NCBI RefSeq assembly: GCF_006402735.1
Contig: NZ_CP017174.1
Location: 8,412,001 to 8,476,000, forward strand
Direction of reading: 5' to 3'
Source: Myxococcus xanthus
GTDB taxonomy: Bacteria; Myxococcota; Myxococcia; Myxococcales; Myxococcaceae
DNA length: 64,000 nt
Part shown: in pieces, positions 60,188 to 64,000 of the stretch
Position numbering within the stretch: the first letter of the stretch is position 1
Layout: each line of letters opens with the position of its first letter
The notes under the pieces: model-generated
Database searches by the model: none
What the model was told of the DNA's origin: nothing
The model's input: the letters and a program-made list of their open reading frames with translations, nothing else
Position numbers and translations under genes: made by a program

Positions 60188-62032
60188 ATGGGAATCGGAA
60201 AACTGATTGGCGGAGCGGCGGACGCGGCGAAGCGGGCCGCCGAGGCCGCGGCGAAGCGGGCGGCGGAAGCGGCCCGGCGCGCGGCGGAGGCGGCGGCGCG
60301 CAAGGCCGCGGAAGCCGCGGAGCAGGCGGCGGCCAAGGCGCAGGAGGCCAAGGAGAAGATCTCCAACGTGGCCCAGGAGCGGACCCGGGACGTCTTCGAG
60401 GGCGCCAAGGACAAGGCCGGTGACGCCGTGGGCGGCGTGGCCAACGCCACCAAGAACGTCGTCGAAGGAACCAAGGACCGGGTGCAGGACGCGGCGGGCA
60501 ACGTGCGCAACGCCGCCGGTGACGTGTTCGAGGCGGGCCGCACCGCGACCCAGCGCACGCTGAGCGCCACCGGCGTCGCGGCCACCGTCACCGCGAATGG
60601 CCTGGGCAATGTCCTCCAGGGGGCGGCGGAGCGGGCGGGCCCGGTGCTCGACAAGGCGACCGACATCGCCGCGGACGGCCTGGACCTGGCGGGCCGGGCC
60701 ATCCAGGACGCGCCCACGCTCAACCCCCTGCAGGGTATCGGCAACGACATCATCGGCGGGGCGCTCCAGGGCGCGGCCGACGTGGTGCGCGACCCGGTGG
60801 ACACGGCCCGGGCCATTGGCGACGCCGTCAACCTCAACCGGCAGGTGGACCAGCTCAAGCCGGGTGAGAGCACCTCCATCAGCCTCTACGCCGAGGCCAA
60901 CGGCGCCACGCTGGCCGGCAAGGTGAAGGGCACCCTGGGCGTCAGCCGCAGTGAGGAGGAAGGCGGCGGCTACACCGTGTCCGTCACCGGCGAGGTGGGC
61001 GCGGGCGTCGCGGCCAAGCTGGGCGCCAAGGGCGCGGCGGACGTGGGCGCCGAGGCCTTCGGCACCGCCGGGGCCACGGTGGAGTTCCAGTTCGACACGG
61101 CCGAGGAGGCCAAGAACGCCACCCGCATCATCGCGGCCTCCACCGCCACCGCGGGCGCCGCCGCGAGCAACCCCGTGCTGGGCGCCGGCGTGAATCAGGT
61201 CCTTGGGGATCCCCTGTCGGACCTGGCGGGCCTGACGAAGAACATGAGCGCCGTGGAGTTCAAGCTGGGCGCCGAGGCCAGCGTCAACGCCGAGCTGGGC
61301 ATGAAGGGCCTGCCGGAGGCCATCAGCGCGGGCGCCGGCGCGGGTGCCGGAATCAACCAGAGCACCACGGCCCGCATCGAGATGGAGGGCGGCAAGCCCC
61401 AGAAGCTGACCCTCAAGCAGAGCCTCGAAATCAACGGCAACGCCAGCGCGTCCGCGGGCGTGGGCATCCCCACGGGCGGCGGGGACTCCGTGTCCCTGCC
61501 CACCAACGCGTCCGCGGGTGTGTCCGGTTCGCTTGGGGTGGAGCTGGAGCAGAGCGTGGAGCTGCCCGAGGGCTTCAACCCGACCGACTTCATCAAGGAC
61601 CCGAAGGGCACCGCTCGCGAGATTGGCGCCAGCGTGCGTGACACCCATGAGGCCAAGCTGACGCTGACCGACTCGCGTCAGGCCAACGCGTCCGCGCTGG
61701 GCCTGGGCGGCGCGACGGGCCGCGAGGTGAAGGCGGAGATCAGCGGCAACATCAACGACATCGCCACCAGCGGCGCCTTCGGCAGCATCGCCCGGGGCGA
61801 CGTGGGCCAGGCGCTGGACCAGCTCAAGGACAAGGTCGAAATCAAGGCCACCGTCCAGGACAAGCACAAGGTCACCGGCGACTTTGGCGTAGGCATCCAC
61901 GCGGGCGTGGGCGGCGGCGAGGTGGGCATCTCCACCGAGCGCACCTACGTGGGCGAGGAGCAGGACCTCAACGCGGCCCAGCTCGCCGAGCTGTACCTCA
62001 CGCAGCGCTGGTCGGCCGGCATCCCCGGCTGA
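60188..62032 (+). CDS. Ala-rich amphipathic-helix/beta-rich repeat protein, function unknown
   Basis: 614 residues, with GGAGAAGG before the ATG. Residues 8-60 are 7-8-residue Ala/Arg/Glu steps (AAKRAAEAAAKRAAEAARR), an amphipathic helix; 60-130 are LEA-like helix segments (VFEGAKDKAGDAVGGVANAT). The rest is beta-rich with Gly/Ala strands (YTVSVTGEVGAGVAAKLGAK, GVSGSLGVELEQSVELPEG). There is no signal peptide. A membrane- or granule-coating protein, a stress protein, or the payload of a secretion system are possible; none is proven. Confidence 0.7.
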   Translation: MGIGKLIGGAADAAKRAAEAAAKRAAEAARRAAEAAARKAAEAAEQAAAKAQEAKEKISNVAQERTRDVFEGAKDKAGDAVGGVANATKNVVEGTKDRVQDAAGNVRNAAGDVFEAGRTATQRTLSATGVAATVTANGLGNVLQGAAERAGPVLDKATDIAADGLDLAGRAIQDAPTLNPLQGIGNDIIGGALQGAADVVRDPVDTARAIGDAVNLNRQVDQLKPGESTSISLYAEANGATLAGKVKGTLGVSRSEEEGGGYTVSVTGEVGAGVAAKLGAKGAADVGAEAFGTAGATVEFQFDTAEEAKNATRIIAASTATAGAAASNPVLGAGVNQVLGDPLSDLAGLTKNMSAVEFKLGAEASVNAELGMKGLPEAISAGAGAGAGINQSTTARIEMEGGKPQKLTLKQSLEINGNASASAGVGIPTGGGDSVSLPTNASAGVSGSLGVELEQSVELPEGFNPTDFIKDPKGTAREIGASVRDTHEAKLTLTDSRQANASALGLGGATGREVKAEISGNINDIATSGAFGSIARGDVGQALDQLKDKVEIKATVQDKHKVTGDFGVGIHAGVGGGEVGISTERTYVGEEQDLNAAQLAELYLTQRWSAGIPG

Positions 62033-62219
62033 GCCAGCGCCGCCGGGGGCCCGCCCGCCCTGGGCGGGCTCCTGGGCGTGTGGGCCCGTGTCGTCGGGCC
62101 CGACTCCCGCACAACGGGGACAGGCACACCGTCCGCCATGGCACAGCCGAGGCAGGCGGCCAGCACCGACCCCAGGGGGCGGGAGTGCCCCTTCTGCGGG
62201 GCGGACTTAGCTTTCCGAG

Positions 62220-62771
62220 GTGCTTTCAAGATTCCTCGTCTACGGGTGTGTGGGTTGGGTGCTCGAGGTGATGTTCACCGGCACGGGGGCCGCGCTGAAG
62301 AAGGACCGGAACGCCACGGCGCGCACGTACCTCTGGATGCATCCCATCTACGGAGGCACGGCCCTGGCGCTGGAGGAGGTCTCCGCCCGGCTCAAGCCCC
62401 TGCCCCGGCCGCTGCGGGCGCTGGCCTACACGGGGCTCATCTTCGGCGCGGAGTACGGCACGGGCTGGCTGCTCAAGCGCCTGCTCGGACGCTGCCCGTG
62501 GGACTACGCGCCGCACAAGTGGAGCGTGCACGGCCTCATCCGGCTGGATTACGCCCCAGCCTGGTACCTTACCGCCCTGTTGTTCGAGCCCGTGCGTGAC
62601 ACGCTGCTCCACGTCACCAGCGCGGCCCTGCGCCAGACGCCCGAGTACCGCGACGCCGAGGCCCAGGGGACGCTGCCGCCCACGGCGCTCCCCGAGGAGA
62701 AGCCGCTGGAGGCGGGGGTGGTGGCGGCGCGCCTCGAGTCGGTGCAGGCCGAGCCCACGCCTATTCCCTGA
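62220..62771 (+). CDS. CmpB-like putative ABC-transporter permease family protein
   Basis: 183 residues from a GTG at 62220. Three or four membrane helices and a conserved PF06541-like pattern (VYGCVGWVLEVMFTGTGAA, MHPIYGGTALALEEV, IFGAEYGTGWLLKRLLGRCP, WDYAPHKWSVHGLIRLDYAP) identify the putative permease family. The family is small and its transport role is unproven. No ATPase gene is adjacent. Start is uncertain; the reading frame upstream is open, and a zinc-ribbon-like frame overlaps its 5' end. Confidence 0.75.
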   Translation: MLSRFLVYGCVGWVLEVMFTGTGAALKKDRNATARTYLWMHPIYGGTALALEEVSARLKPLPRPLRALAYTGLIFGAEYGTGWLLKRLLGRCPWDYAPHKWSVHGLIRLDYAPAWYLTALLFEPVRDTLLHVTSAALRQTPEYRDAEAQGTLPPTALPEEKPLEAGVVAARLESVQAEPTPIP

Positions 62772-62937
62772 AAGCCGGGAGCGCGCCTGCGTCCGCTGGC
62801 CGACTGCCCCCCAGGCGGATGTGAAGGCCGCTACCGGCTTTTCTTCCTCCGTGCTGCGTCGCGTAGTACCTTGGCCCGCGTCTGCCCCCGCTATGACGGG
62901 GAAATTCCGACGACCCCCCGAAAGTTCCCGCCCCCGT

Positions 62938-63972
<1,035 letters not shown>

Positions 63973-64000
63973 GCCTCCGGGCTTCGGCTCCACGGCGCCA

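Noticed and set aside
59999..61900. A 633-residue minus-strand frame opposite the Ala-rich protein
   Set aside because: Antisense of a repetitive coding sequence without a start signal.

Overview
The window is GC-rich, densely packed and dominated by two-component signalling, lipoproteins and outer-membrane proteins. These include a giant poly-HAMP hybrid kinase, a TonB-dependent receptor with a carboxypeptidase-regulatory N-domain, an ECF sigma/anti-sigma pair and many secreted proteins of unknown function. This combination points to a myxobacterium of the Myxococcaceae (Myxococcus/Corallococcus/Pyxidicoccus type). That placement is inferred from gene content, not from a marker gene. I see no tRNA, rRNA, CRISPR array, insertion sequence or prophage, so this looks like ordinary chromosome.

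Layout. 1-8.3 kb: a response-regulator/PAS protein (cut by the left edge) behind a 2478-residue hybrid histidine kinase with about 16 HAMP units, GAF, kinase and three receivers. 8.5-13.4 kb: a membrane-anchored protein, a TonB-dependent receptor followed by a strong inverted repeat, and a Gly/Ser/Thr-rich exported protein. 13.4-19.5 kb: a cyclic-receiver protein, a stand-alone TipAS domain, an E2-acyltransferase-like protein without the catalytic His, a DUF1684 protein, a PQQ-type sugar dehydrogenase, and a divergent SDR/LysR pair with a LysR box. 19.5-27.8 kb: a TPR protein, a BlaI/M56 repressor-protease pair with two operator dyads, an outer-membrane protein, a lipoprotein, a phospholipase-D-like enzyme and a small basic protein.

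28-36 kb: a two-gene unit (V4R-like protein plus heme-oxygenase-like protein) behind an AT-rich promoter island, then an ECF sigma/anti-sigma/secreted-protein operon, hemF with a pilin-like partner, a DUF3467 protein and an alpha/beta hydrolase. 36-41 kb: an ABC ATPase, FtsX-like permease and AttH/CrtC-lipocalin operon. 41-50 kb: MORN-like and propeller lipoproteins, glpK translationally coupled to a lipoprotein, then phhB coupled to an outer-membrane protein. 50-54 kb: a histone-H1-like protein, then a dapD, ChrR-type anti-sigma, dapE run.

54-64 kb: a PRC-barrel-like protein, a SelW-like gene with an in-frame UGA at the active-site position of a C-x-x-U motif (54405-54641, minus strand), a PLP decarboxylase, a family-2 glycosyltransferase, a CPA2 antiporter, an Ala-rich amphipathic protein, a CmpB-like membrane protein and mreB.

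The finding I value most is the SelW-like selenoprotein gene, which any gene caller that reads UGA only as stop will miss. Next come the patterned poly-HAMP array, the BlaI double operator, the ChrR-like anti-sigma gene between two lysine-pathway genes, and the in-frame fused ORF with an internal consensus Shine-Dalgarno site.
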